A DNA stretch of 23,047 nucleotides from Peptococcaceae bacterium UBA2264 (GCA_002347475.1 DDXI01000148.1:1-23047); one strand, 5' to 3'. Positions 6,743 through 14,329 are shown, numbered from the stretch's first letter. Program-made: numbers and translations. Notes: a model not told the origin generated them from the sequence alone.

Positions 6743-8137
6743 ATGCAGCTCATAATTGATAATCACATTCGCCTCAAAGTTGAGGAGATTCCGCGTCACG
6801 TCTTGGCAAAGTTTAAATCAGATCTGATCCTTGATAATCCTGAGTATGCGCAGGCCATGAAGTACAGCGGACATGGTTACACAAATATTGATAAAACAAT
6901 CAAGCTTTATCAGCTGGACACACATTCAGGCAACATAATTCTGCCGCGGGGATATATTGCCGAACTTATGAAACACCTCCAAGAAGAGGGAATCCAGCTG
7001 GAGGTTATCAATCGAACCTTAACCCTGCCGCCAGTGGACTTCGGTTCCCAGATTCAGCTCAGGGATTACCAAAGGCCTGCGGTCGAGAGGCTTGTCAAAG
7101 GCATTCAGGGTGGCATTGTTGCTGGCTGTGGGGCAGGCAAGACTCAGGTCATGCTGGAAACCCTGGCCCGGATAGGTCAGCCTTCACTCTGGATCTGCCA
7201 CTCTTACGAGTTGTTAAACCAAACGCTGGAGCGGGCAGAGGAAGTATTCACTGGACTGAAGGATCCCGGAGATATCGGAATTATTGCCGGCGGCAAAGTT
7301 AGCATCGGCAAAAAGATAACCTTTGCCCTGGTCCAGACGCTTAGCAGGCAGGACTTATCAAAAATCAAAGATAGGTTCGGTTGCGTCGCTGTAGATGAGG
7401 CGCACCATCTGGCAGCTAAGACATTTTATAAAAGCCTGGACCCATTTCCTGCGCGATACCGGTTATGGTGCTCAGCAACACCTGAGAGGGAGGATGGCCT
7501 AACGGATATGATCTTTGCCACAGGGGGCCCGGTCCTGCATATGGTTGAGGCCTGCGAACTGCCAACGATCACGCCCGAGCTTGTCATTATTGAAACCGGA
7601 TTCAATTTTCATTCTGAAGATTATCCAAAAATGATTAACCGCTGCGTCAATGATCCTGCCCGAAATGAGTTGATAGCTCAGATGATTATTCAGGAAGCGC
7701 AGGGTAATTACAGCCTGGTATTGTCGGACCGCAAGGAACATATTTACAGACTGCAACAAATGATTCAGACTGCCGCTCCCACTCTAAAGGTTGAGGTTTT
7801 GGAAGGCAGCATGACCAAGAAAAAGCGGGCTGAGATCATGCAGGGGGCGCTGGCTAAGGAGATTGATGTCCTGTTAGCTACACAGCTGGCCCGGGAAGGC
7901 TTGGACCTGCCGCACCTTAACAGATTGTTTCTGGTCACTCCAAAACGGGCAGGCGGGGCGCTGCAGCAGGAAATAGGCCGGATTATGCGCCCGGCAGAAG
8001 GCAAGACAAGCGCGGTTATCTTTGATTTCTGGGATATTGAAAGTCCGATTCTCAAGGCGCAAATGTGGGCCCGGAGGGATGTTTACAAAAAGCTGGGGAT
8101 CCCCTGGAGTCTTCAGACAAAGAAAAAGCCCGCCTGA
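6743..8137 (+). CDS. Superfamily 2 DEAD/DEAH-box DNA helicase
   Basis: 464 aa. ATP-dependent helicase likely to unwind DNA for element replication. The Q-like LRDYQRPA (107-114), Walker A GCGAGKT (128-134), DEAH box VDEAHH (217-222), motif III SAT (244-246) and motif VI QEIGRIMRP (409-417) are all present, giving two RecA-like domains of the UvrB/ResIII/RAD25 type. The first ~100 residues form a separate N-terminal domain. The start has GAAGGTG upstream. It follows the iteron-like repeats directly. The length is usual for phage helicases of this group. Confidence 0.93.
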   Translation: MQLIIDNHIRLKVEEIPRHVLAKFKSDLILDNPEYAQAMKYSGHGYTNIDKTIKLYQLDTHSGNIILPRGYIAELMKHLQEEGIQLEVINRTLTLPPVDFGSQIQLRDYQRPAVERLVKGIQGGIVAGCGAGKTQVMLETLARIGQPSLWICHSYELLNQTLERAEEVFTGLKDPGDIGIIAGGKVSIGKKITFALVQTLSRQDLSKIKDRFGCVAVDEAHHLAAKTFYKSLDPFPARYRLWCSATPEREDGLTDMIFATGGPVLHMVEACELPTITPELVIIETGFNFHSEDYPKMINRCVNDPARNELIAQMIIQEAQGNYSLVLSDRKEHIYRLQQMIQTAAPTLKVEVLEGSMTKKKRAEIMQGALAKEIDVLLATQLAREGLDLPHLNRLFLVTPKRAGGALQQEIGRIMRPAEGKTSAVIFDFWDIESPILKAQMWARRDVYKKLGIPWSLQTKKKPA

Positions 8138-8202
8138 TGCGCGAAGTCAAGCGAGCCAAACCCTATAACTTAATATTAACAGTTTAGGGGGATATTAGCA
8201 AT

Positions 8203-8997
8203 ATGTCAAATGAGGAATTATGTTTGCTGATTCAAGCCGGGCAGAGCAATTTGACAGGAGCGCTGTGGGACCAGGTTAAAAGACTGGTCACCAAATTAGT
8301 AGTACGATACTTACCACGCGACGGCAGCAGCAGGATTGAGATGGATGATCTAATTCAGGCCGGTTTCTTGGGGATGCTGGCAGCGGCAGAGGCTTATAAT
8401 CCAGGCTCCGGCTTTCAGTTTACGACATTTTTGAATTATCATATTCAAACAGCTTGCAGGGACCTCTTAGGGATCCGCTCTGCCAAGCAGGCCCGGGATC
8501 CGATTCATGGAGCGTTGTCACTCAGCCAGCCGGTTTCTGCAGACGGACAGGCAGACCTCACCCCGGGGGACACTGTTCAGGATTCATCCCTGAAATATCA
8601 GTACGATGACATTATTGATCAGGTTGTCCGGTCTGAGGATTGTCAGAAGATATTCGCGGAGGTTGACAAGCTGGATCCAGTGGAGCAGGCAGTATTCAAA
8701 GATAAATTCTTTTATGGTCGTAAGATTAATGATATTGCCAGCAGACATAAGCTGAAAGCCCGGGAGGTTGAAAACATCATTACCCGCACCCTGGGCCGAA
8801 TTAGACACACAGCAACAGTCAGGCTGATGTCGATAGAATACCGGCAGGACCAGCAGACAAACTTTTATAAGAAGAAAGGCCTGGAGGGTTTCCGGAACAG
8901 CTTTTCTTCAGTGGTTGAGGACATCGTGACAAGGCGGGAAGAACTTCGCCAGAGGATGATCCAGGACAATTGGAGGGGGGTGGCTCCTTTGGAGTGA
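8203..8997 (+). CDS. Sigma-70-family RNA polymerase sigma factor (phage-type)
   Basis: 264 aa. Region 2 is visible at about residues 25-90 (DDLIQAGFLGMLAAAEAYNP, then FTTFLNYHIQTACRD) and region 4 at about 157-205 (LDPVEQAVFKDKF, then an HTH ending EVENIITRTLGRIRH). No region 1.1 is present and region 3 is reduced, as in alternative or phage sigma factors. The start follows AGGGGGAT. It lies between the replication genes and the packaging/tape-measure genes, so switching on the later genes is a reasonable inference. It could also redirect host or helper transcription. Confidence 0.88.
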   Translation: MSNEELCLLIQAGQSNLTGALWDQVKRLVTKLVVRYLPRDGSSRIEMDDLIQAGFLGMLAAAEAYNPGSGFQFTTFLNYHIQTACRDLLGIRSAKQARDPIHGALSLSQPVSADGQADLTPGDTVQDSSLKYQYDDIIDQVVRSEDCQKIFAEVDKLDPVEQAVFKDKFFYGRKINDIASRHKLKAREVENIITRTLGRIRHTATVRLMSIEYRQDQQTNFYKKKGLEGFRNSFSSVVEDIVTRREELRQRMIQDNWRGVAPLE

Positions 8998-9036
8998 TAT
9001 TATTCTCTGATTATCAAAAAAGGAAGGAGAAAACAA

Positions 9037-9246
9037 ATGGAAGAAACCAGAAGCGGATTTATTAAGGCGATCATCCCTAATAGGGGTTTCGGTTTTATAA
9101 GCGATGGTAATGGCACGGATTATTTTTTTCATCGGGTCGGAGTTATTGGGATACCCTTTGAGGAATTACGCGAAGGAGTGCAAGTGGAATTTATAATGGT
9201 AGACGGCAAAAAGGGACCAAAAGCAATTGGCATAACACTTAAATAA
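9037..9246 (+). CDS. Cold-shock domain protein
   Basis: 69 aa, a single cold-shock domain. RNP1 appears as RGFGFIS (residues 16-22) and RNP2 as YFFHRVGV (28-35). The fold is a small OB-type barrel that binds single-stranded RNA or DNA. The sequence is more diverged than housekeeping CspA proteins. It has a good ribosome site (AAGGAGA). A role as RNA chaperone during element expression is plausible but not shown. Confidence 0.88.
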   Translation: MEETRSGFIKAIIPNRGFGFISDGNGTDYFFHRVGVIGIPFEELREGVQVEFIMVDGKKGPKAIGITLK

Positions 9247-9270
9247 CTTAAATAATAGGAGGAATTACAA

Positions 9271-9852
9271 ATGACTTACAATTACAAATTGGAAAACTAC
9301 TCACCCGAATATGCAAATCTCATGGAGCGCAGAGCAAAAATTACTGAAAGTCTGGATCAGGCAACGGAAACCATGAAGGGGATTGACCAACGGGAATCAG
9401 CCGCAAAAGAGGCTTGGCTGCAGGCTGAGGTTGCCGCTCTATTGGATCCCAAAAAAGCCAGCCTTGTTGATAAGGCCCATCGTCAATACCATGACATTAA
9501 AGCCGAGCGCAAACAGTTGGCTGATCGGATTGAGATCATGAAACGTGCCGGTGATCAGATTAAGGCACAAACTGAAGATGTCAAAGAAAATGCAAAGTTG
9601 CAGGCCCTGAATGCTGCTTTGGCAGATCATCAAAAAGCGGTCAGTAAATCGTTGAAGATCTTGCGTGAACTGGCTAAGGCACAGCAGGAAGAGCTTGCGA
9701 TTTCCAACGCTTTAAGCTACGTGGTCGGTTATAACAGTAGATTGCTGCCCACTTATGGCATGACTGTGTACCTTGGCTCTGAACAAGTTTACGGTGAAGT
9801 CATGCATAGACTTGTAATGGAGCTGGGAAAACGCGGTTACGATGTAAAATGA
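9271..9852 (+). CDS. Coiled-coil protein, unknown function
   Basis: 193 aa with a long predicted coiled coil over about residues 15-140, rich in Ala, Lys, Glu and Gln in heptad-like spacing. A short globular C-terminus follows (about 145-193, SYVVGYNSRLLPTYGMTVYL). The start has AGGAGG. Its last four bases overlap the next gene (ATGA), so they are coupled. I do not recognise the family; a scaffold or SSB-associated phage protein would fit the shape. Confidence 0.7.
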   Translation: MTYNYKLENYSPEYANLMERRAKITESLDQATETMKGIDQRESAAKEAWLQAEVAALLDPKKASLVDKAHRQYHDIKAERKQLADRIEIMKRAGDQIKAQTEDVKENAKLQALNAALADHQKAVSKSLKILRELAKAQQEELAISNALSYVVGYNSRLLPTYGMTVYLGSEQVYGEVMHRLVMELGKRGYDVK

Positions 9853-10307
9853 ACATTCGATATGAGATTGTTCCAGAAAGTAGAGTAGAACCTAATTTGC
9901 GTTACATTGCTCATGATATGCTGGGGTTTTGTATAAAGGATCTAAACCTGAAAGGTAAACCAAAACTCGAATGGATTCATGAACTGGAATACTCTTGTAG
10001 GCTTTATGGTGGAGAAGTGTTTGAATTCTACATGTTGGTCAGAGGGCTTGCGCGGCCGGTTGAAAATATCATCCAGATAAGTATTGATGGAAATATAGTT
10101 CAAGTAATGGAAACGGCCGCGCATGAGGCTCGACATATATTTCAACACTTCAATTATCCAAGTCATATCCTTGCAGATAAAACTGCTATCGAACATGATG
10201 CAAATAGCTATGCCAAGGATGCAGGTTGCGCACTTCTAAAGTATTGGCCGGACAATCCTTTAGATGCGATGCGATGCACTAAGAAGGAAATGTATGTAAA
10301 GGAATGA
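9849..10307 (+). CDS. HEARH metallopeptidase-like protein
   Basis: 152 aa. Residues 92-96 read HEARH, a zincin HExxH motif in a predicted helix (METAAHEARHIFQHF). A downstream EHDA (115-118) in a second helix could give the third zinc ligand. The size and layout resemble small phage or mobile-element metallopeptidases. The start overlaps the previous stop by four bases (ATGA), and its own stop overlaps the next gene in the same way, so the three are one coupled unit. The substrate is unknown. Confidence 0.65.
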   Translation: MNIRYEIVPESRVEPNLRYIAHDMLGFCIKDLNLKGKPKLEWIHELEYSCRLYGGEVFEFYMLVRGLARPVENIIQISIDGNIVQVMETAAHEARHIFQHFNYPSHILADKTAIEHDANSYAKDAGCALLKYWPDNPLDAMRCTKKEMYVKE

Positions 10308-10486
10308 TCAAAAATATGGCTAGCAAGAATAAGGATTCCCAGGATAATGATAAATGCCAAAAAGAGGGCTGCAACAGAGTAGTTGGTAATCGCCGCTTTT
10401 GTGAAACTCATACCAGAGAGGAGCAATGGCGGTTTGAAAATGAACGGATGAAGTTCAGGCAGCAGATGGCGAAACAGTCAAAGTAA
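10304..10486 (+). CDS. Small Cys-rich protein
   Basis: 60 aa. C-x4-C at residues 18-23 and a Cys-x2-His further on (FCETH) form a likely zinc-binding knuckle. The C-terminal third is a charged helix. A similar Cys/His start is found in the HNH protein encoded downstream (PCAWPCCPNL, then YCEEHT). The start may be the ATG at 10304, overlapping the previous stop, or the in-frame ATG at 10316, which is better spaced from AAAGGA. Function unknown. Confidence 0.6.
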   Translation: MIKNMASKNKDSQDNDKCQKEGCNRVVGNRRFCETHTREEQWRFENERMKFRQQMAKQSK

Positions 10487-10500
10487 AGGAGGTATAACAT

Positions 10501-10989
10501 GTGGCAAGTTCTTTAGGTGAATTATTAGTCAAGATCGGCATTGATGCTTCAGCGTTAAAAACTGGTATTGATGCGTCAATCAAAAATCTCAACAATATAG
10601 AAAAGACAGCTCAAAAAAGCTTAGGTCCAACAATGGAAAAGATAGGCAAAGGCTTTTTGGCTATTGGATCTTTCGCAGTGACTGGCTTTGGTGCTGCTCT
10701 AACTGCTGGCCTAAGTGCCAATTCCAATATGGAGCAATACCGGGCAACGCTTAATACAGTCATGGGAGATAGCAAAAAAGCAGCAGAAACTCTGGATTGG
10801 GTTAAGAAATTCGCGGCTGATACTCCCTTTGAGATTCCGGAGCTTGTAGAGAGTACGGTCAAATTACAGGCAATGGGCTTAGAAGCTCAGAAAATGCTGC
10901 CGTTGGCCGCAGATATGGCAACGGTTTTTAAGTCCTCTGGCAAGACTGTAGGGGATGCGACAGAGGCGATCAATGACGCTATGATGGGT
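10501..10989 (+). CDS. Phage tail tape measure protein, exon 1
   Basis: 163 codons forming the N-terminal part of a tape measure protein. The start is GTG at 10501, eight bases after AAAGGAGG; the overlapping ATG at 10499 opens only a five-codon frame. The protein begins with the typical LGELLVKIGIDASALKTGID and continues with a hydrophobic helical segment and a conserved block (WVKKFAADTPFEIPELVEST). Coding sense stops at GGT (10987-10989). Unspliced, the frame reads into the intron and ends at TGA 11026-11028. Splicing to 11220 restores MMG-EWERMKEFGIKL, a continuous and family-like sequence. The joined protein is 591 aa, short for the family. It would set tail length in a virion. Confidence 0.85.
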
Positions 10990-11219
10990 GAACAAAATTT
11001 GCCCCTGCGGTTAGCAATAGCCGCGTGAACAGTCCTCAAATTCGGTGAACATCTTTGGTTAAGCAAAGACAATACCGAGCCAAGCCGCAAGAGCGGAAGG
11101 TGTAACGACTAGACGGGGACCATCCCTCAGGGATGAAGGTATAGTCTGAGCATCACGGGTGACCGTGAGAGATAGGCAGAAATGACCTATCCCTGCTAAT
11201 AAGCAGAGTAACAAACCTG
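10990..11219 (+). ncRNA. Group I self-splicing intron (ORF-less, 230 nt)
   Basis: P1 is GGGU|GAA (10986-10992) with UUUGCCC (10998-11004) and has the required U-G pair at the 5' splice site. P3 is GTCCTC (11032-11037) with GGGGAC (11115-11120). P4 is TTCGGT (11041-11046) with ACCGAG (11074-11079); P5 CTTTG/CAAAG; P6 CCGC/GCGG (11085-11096). P7 is GACTA (11107-11111) with TAGTC (11142-11146). P8 is CATCCC/GGGATG (11121-11135). P9 hairpins follow at 11154-11167, 11171-11191 and 11193-11206. The intron ends in G11219. P10 can form between GAAU of exon 2 and AUUU (10997-11000). All core helices are present, so it is probably active. It encodes no endonuclease. Confidence 0.92.
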
Positions 11220-12506
11220 GAATGGGAACGCATGAAGGAATTCGGGATCAAGCTCAGCCAAACTGATTTTGCAGAGGGCGGCAAGTATGCCGGTAAGACT
11301 TACGCTGAGGCCATTGTTGCAGAAATTAAGAATCATGGTTATGAAGGCGCGAGCGAAAAGTTAAGTCAAACATTTGCCGGCAGGTTATCCACTCTTAAAG
11401 GTGTATTCTTGGAAGCCCTCGCTACTGCAACAGGACCACTGTTTGAGAAGGTAGCAGCCGGACTGGGAGCCCTTGGCGACAAGATAAAGGAATTGACAGA
11501 CAATGGAACATTGCAAGCCTGGACAGATACCGCGACAGCAGCTTTCAATAACTTCTGGGCTATTGGGCAGATCGTTTTTGATGGCATTATAAATGCTGGA
11601 AAATGGGTAATTGATAATTGGGGATTGATCGGTCCCATTGTTGCCGGAGTGCTGGCCTCTTACATTGCCTATAGTGTTATTGTCCCGATTATTGAAGGCG
11701 TTAAAGTTGCTATGACAGCCTGGAAATTCGTTACTATGGCATTAGCAGCAGAACAAGGAGTCTTAAACTTTGTTTTATCAGCAAATCCCATTGGCTTGGT
11801 CGTTATTGCGATAGGCCTACTTGTGGCTGCTGGTTATATCCTAATTACTCACTGGAAAGAGGTCACAACCTGGGCACAGAATCTTTGGACTTCTCTTGTT
11901 GCCGCATTTGAGGGAATAAAAACCGCAGCGGTAGAAAAATTCACCGCAATAAGTAATTTTATTACAGGTATCTGGAATGCTGTTAAGCAGTCAGCTATTA
12001 CCGTATGGGATTCCATAAAAGCGTGGATCAGTTTGTCCTGGGCTATTATTAAGGCTATCTTTACAGGTGATTTCGGAACGCTTAGACAAATTGGCTATGA
12101 CATGTTTAATAACATTTGGGAGGGCATCAAGGGGATATGGAACTCTATCAAATCATGGGTTGATGGGAAAGTTAGCTGGCTGAAAGATAAACTAACATTC
12201 TGGAAAAGCAGCCAAGACAAGATGTCAGAAGGTGGCGCCTCATTTATAGGCAGTAATGCACAAGGGACAGACTTTTGGCGTGGCGGCTTAACTATGGTCG
12301 GCGAACAAGGACCAGAACTGCTTAATTTGCCAAGAGGCAGCCAGATCATACCTAATGACAAAATTAATAATATGGCTGGTCTTGCTACGGCTAGTGGCAG
12401 CGGTACGGCTAACATCTTTGTCCAGCTTGACGGTTACACCATTGCCAAGGCCATAGGGCAGCCGCTGACAGACATTATCAGGGTCAAGACTGGGCTGAGG
12501 ATATAG
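11220..12506 (+). CDS. Phage tail tape measure protein, exon 2
   Basis: 428 codons continuing the tape measure protein from GAA at 11220; an ATG at 11232 would only be the apparent start of the unspliced frame. After the exon junction (KEFGIKLSQTDFAEGGKYAG) comes a helical region. Several long hydrophobic segments follow, about 100-200 residues into this exon (one holds VLNFVLSANPIGLVVIAIGL), as usual for tape measure proteins that contact the membrane during DNA injection. Trp-rich repeats (WNAVKQS, WDSIKAW, WEGIKGIWNSIKSW) come next. The C-terminus has the family's GPELLNLPRGSQIIPN motif. No other tail gene is nearby. The next gene starts 73 bases downstream, after a hairpin. Confidence 0.88.
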   Translation, partial: EWERMKEFGIKLSQTDFAEGGKYAGKTYAEAIVAEIKNHGYEGASEKLSQTFAGRLSTLKGVFLEALATATGPLFEKVAAGLGALGDKIKELTDNGTLQAWTDTATAAFNNFWAIGQIVFDGIINAGKWVIDNWGLIGPIVAGVLASYIAYSVIVPIIEGVKVAMTAWKFVTMALAAEQGVLNFVLSANPIGLVVIAIGLLVAAGYILITHWKEVTTWAQNLWTSLVAAFEGIKTAAVEKFTAISNFITGIWNAVKQSAITVWDSIKAWISLSWAIIKAIFTGDFGTLRQIGYDMFNNIWEGIKGIWNSIKSWVDGKVSWLKDKLTFWKSSQDKMSEGGASFIGSNAQGTDFWRGGLTMVGEQGPELLNLPRGSQIIPNDKINNMAGLATASGSGTANIFVQLDGYTIAKAIGQPLTDIIRVKTGLRI

Positions 12507-12526
12507 GTACTCAAATCAAAGTTATA

Positions 12527-12549
12527 GGGATTGGCTGAGCGCCAGTCCC
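12527..12549 (+). other. Hairpin between tape measure and HNH genes
   Basis: GGGATTGGC (12527-12535), loop TGAGC, GCCAGTCCC (12541-12549): nine pairs with one G-U. No T run follows, so it is at best a weak terminator or a processing site. Confidence 0.4.
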
Positions 12550-12579
12550 TTCACTCCAAAGCAAGAGAAGGTGAATTAA

Positions 12580-12963
12580 TTGGTAATGAGAGCAATGAAA
12601 CCATGTGCGTGGCCGTGCTGTCCCAATCTGGTAAGAGGTCAAACATACTGTGAGGAACATACCAAACAAACGCAGAGGAACCAGGACCAGCGCAGGGGAA
12701 CGGCACACGAGCGGGGCTATACCTACCGATGGTCTAAGTACAGTAAATGGTTTCTAAGTCAATCAGATAATATATTCTGTAGACTGCAGTTACCTGGCTG
12801 CACTAACCTGGCTCAGTGTGTGGATCATATCCAGGCGCCTAATGGTTCAGGTGATCCGCTGTTCTGGGAGAGAGGTAATCATCAAGCAGCTTGCATCCAT
12901 TGTAATAGTAAGAAAGGACGCAATGTAATGAAGGGTGAGTCTGGGCCGTTCTCAAATATATAA
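12580..12963 (+). CDS. HNH endonuclease (packaging-associated)
   Basis: 127 aa from TTG at 12580, six bases after AAGGTG; ATGs at 12586 and 12595 are alternatives. A Cys/His cluster opens the protein (PCAWPCCPNL, YCEEHT). The HNH core is VDHI (H83), GNHQAAC (N100) and CIHCNSKKG, with Asn (109) in the final position (HNN variant). In many cos-type phages an HNH nuclease sits just before the terminase genes and is needed for DNA cleavage at cos. Here it precedes a small terminase gene in the same order. A role in homing of the upstream intron is an alternative. Confidence 0.88.
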   Translation: MVMRAMKPCAWPCCPNLVRGQTYCEEHTKQTQRNQDQRRGTAHERGYTYRWSKYSKWFLSQSDNIFCRLQLPGCTNLAQCVDHIQAPNGSGDPLFWERGNHQAACIHCNSKKGRNVMKGESGPFSNI

Positions 12964-13106
12964 TTAATCATATGGGAGTATGTGGGAGGGGGAGGGGCGC
13001 CTTCAATCGCTAGGGTAAAACGCCTCCAAGACCGTCTCAGCCCACTTGTACACAAAAAGACTCACCCAGCCTATTCAGTGAAACCCCAGGGGGGTATAGC
13101 ATAAAA
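12964..13106 (+). promoter_or_regulatory. Non-coding HNH-TerS spacer, candidate cos/packaging region
   Basis: About 140 bases without a convincing ORF. It starts with a G-rich block (GGGAGGGGGAGGGGCGCC, about 12983-13001) and continues with a C-rich block and a short A run. In cos phages with the HNH-terS order, cohesive-end and terminase-binding sites lie in or next to this spacer. The assignment is by position and composition only; no cleavage site can be seen. Confidence 0.35.
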
Positions 13107-13120
13107 AGAAGGTGGAAAAA

Positions 13121-13441
13121 ATGGCTAGAATTATGGTACCGAAACACTTAAGCCCTGAAATGGCTAAGTTTTACAGAAATATTTTAAAAGACTTCAATCT
13201 TGAGGATCATCACATTATTTTACTGACAAAAGCCTGTGAATGTTTTGACCGGGCAGAGCTGGCACGAAAGCAGGTAGCAGAGGAAGGCTTGACCACTGAG
13301 GACAGGTACGGGAGCCTGAAGCCTCACCCATGCTGTAAGATCGAGTTGGATAGTAAGAACGCTGCCCGGCTGTTACTTAGGGAATTGGGCCTTGACCTTG
13401 AACCGTCAAATGAACCAGGACGCGGACCAAGACTTTATTAA
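13121..13441 (+). CDS. terS: Phage terminase small subunit, P27 family
   Basis: 106 aa from the ATG at 13121; an upstream GTG at 13112 overlaps the ribosome site AGAAGGTGG. The P27-type pattern is clear: LARKQVAEEGLTT, then SLKPHPCCKIELDSKNAARL and a LGLDLEPS ending with GRGPRLY. Small terminases recognise the packaging site and recruit the large subunit. No large terminase follows, so this protein would have to work with a partner encoded elsewhere, such as a helper phage, as in satellites with redirecting TerS proteins. Family membership is confident; the satellite role is inferred. Confidence 0.88.
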   Translation: MARIMVPKHLSPEMAKFYRNILKDFNLEDHHIILLTKACECFDRAELARKQVAEEGLTTEDRYGSLKPHPCCKIELDSKNAARLLLRELGLDLEPSNEPGRGPRLY

Positions 13442-13453
13442 GGGGGAATAACA

Positions 13454-13681
13454 ATGGCAAAAAAGCCTGTAAGATCCAAGCGCAAAGGGAATGTGGTTGA
13501 TATCAATGATCCAATTCTTTTATTGCTTGAGATTAACAGTTTAATCCAATATCCCAATCGAGAGGCAAGCGAAACTGAAATACAATTACTTGCTGAACAA
13601 GGGTTTTCAATAGACTTCTTCTGGAATAATTACCAGCTTTTCAAGGATGCTTTTCTAAAGGCAGGGGGAAGGATGCCATGA
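13454..13681 (+). CDS. Tandem paralogue A (KxVRSKRK family), unknown
   Basis: 75 aa. It begins MAKKPVRSKRKGN and continues with an acidic helical domain ending FKDAFLKAGG. It aligns along its length with the next protein: basic head, DI(N/D)D, E(I)xxLI, GFxxxxFxxN, FKxAFxKA. The start has AAGGGGG. Its stop overlaps the next start (ATGA). Not recognised. Small, at the end of the TerS operon, in a place where satellites and prophages carry accessory or interference genes. Confidence 0.65.
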   Translation: MAKKPVRSKRKGNVVDINDPILLLLEINSLIQYPNREASETEIQLLAEQGFSIDFFWNNYQLFKDAFLKAGGRMP

Positions 13682-13902
13682 GCGTCAAGCGGATCCGCAG
13701 CAAGCGGCGATATAAAGGAAGTATTTTCGATATAGACGATTTCACGCTAATATATGAGATTGGTGATCTTATTCATAACCCGGAGAAAGTGCCCACTGAC
13801 TGCGAGACCATAACACTCCAGGAGTGGGGCTTTACGCTTGAGGATTTTAGGAAGAACCACGCAAGGTTTAAACAGGCATTCGAGAAAGCATGGGGAGGCT
13901 GA
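13678..13902 (+). CDS. Tandem paralogue B (KxVRSKRK family), unknown
   Basis: 74 aa. It begins MSVKRIRSKRRYKG and shares the domain of paralogue A (IYEIGDLIHNPE, GFTLEDFRKNHARFKQAFEK). The gene overlaps A by four bases. The basic head could bind nucleic acid or a virion component; the sequence gives no further clue. Confidence 0.65.
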   Translation: MSVKRIRSKRRYKGSIFDIDDFTLIYEIGDLIHNPEKVPTDCETITLQEWGFTLEDFRKNHARFKQAFEKAWGG

Positions 13903-13906
13903 TACC

Positions 13907-14329
13907 GTGTCAGTGAAGCGGATAAGATCAAAGCGGAAATCTCATGTAACAGAACTCTCTGGCATGGAGCGGCTGTTCCTATACCGAGATATCCGGGAAC
14001 ACTTAAACAATGGTGTTCCCTTGTCTGTCAATGATCAGAACATCCTCCTGGAGCTAAGAATCACAGCAGAGGAATTCCGGGATCAATGGCTGGCTGAGGC
14101 TGAGGCCAAACAGAAAGAACGGTATCTGTTATGGGTGGAGGATGCCGCCAGGAATTACGGGGAAAGCCCGAATGAAACTACCAGGCAAAAGCTTACTGAA
14201 GCCCTGGAGAGGGTGGGAATGGATGTTAGCCAGTACATTTATGATAACTTTGAGAAGCTCCGGCCTGTCAGCTTTACAGAGTACAAAGAACGCAAAAATG
14301 CCCTTCCAGGATCGATTCTGAGCCGTTAG
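13907..14329 (+). CDS. Tandem paralogue C (longer KxVRSKRK protein), unknown
   Basis: 140 aa from the GTG at 13907, eight bases after GGGGAGG; the frame is open upstream inside gene B, but that start lacks support. The head MSVKRIRSKRKSH is almost the same as that of B. The first ~70 residues are a diverged copy of the A/B domain, and a C-terminal helical extension of ~70 residues (WVEDAARNYGESP, then QKLTEALERVGMD) is unique to this member. It is the last gene of the rightward operon, followed by two hairpins. Confidence 0.7.
   Translation: MSVKRIRSKRKSHVTELSGMERLFLYRDIREHLNNGVPLSVNDQNILLELRITAEEFRDQWLAEAEAKQKERYLLWVEDAARNYGESPNETTRQKLTEALERVGMDVSQYIYDNFEKLRPVSFTEYKERKNALPGSILSR

Noticed and set aside
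10990..11028. Extension of the tape measure exon 1 frame to TGA at 11028
   Set aside because: These 13 codons lie in the P1-P2 part of the group I intron. The junction with exon 2 makes better protein sense.
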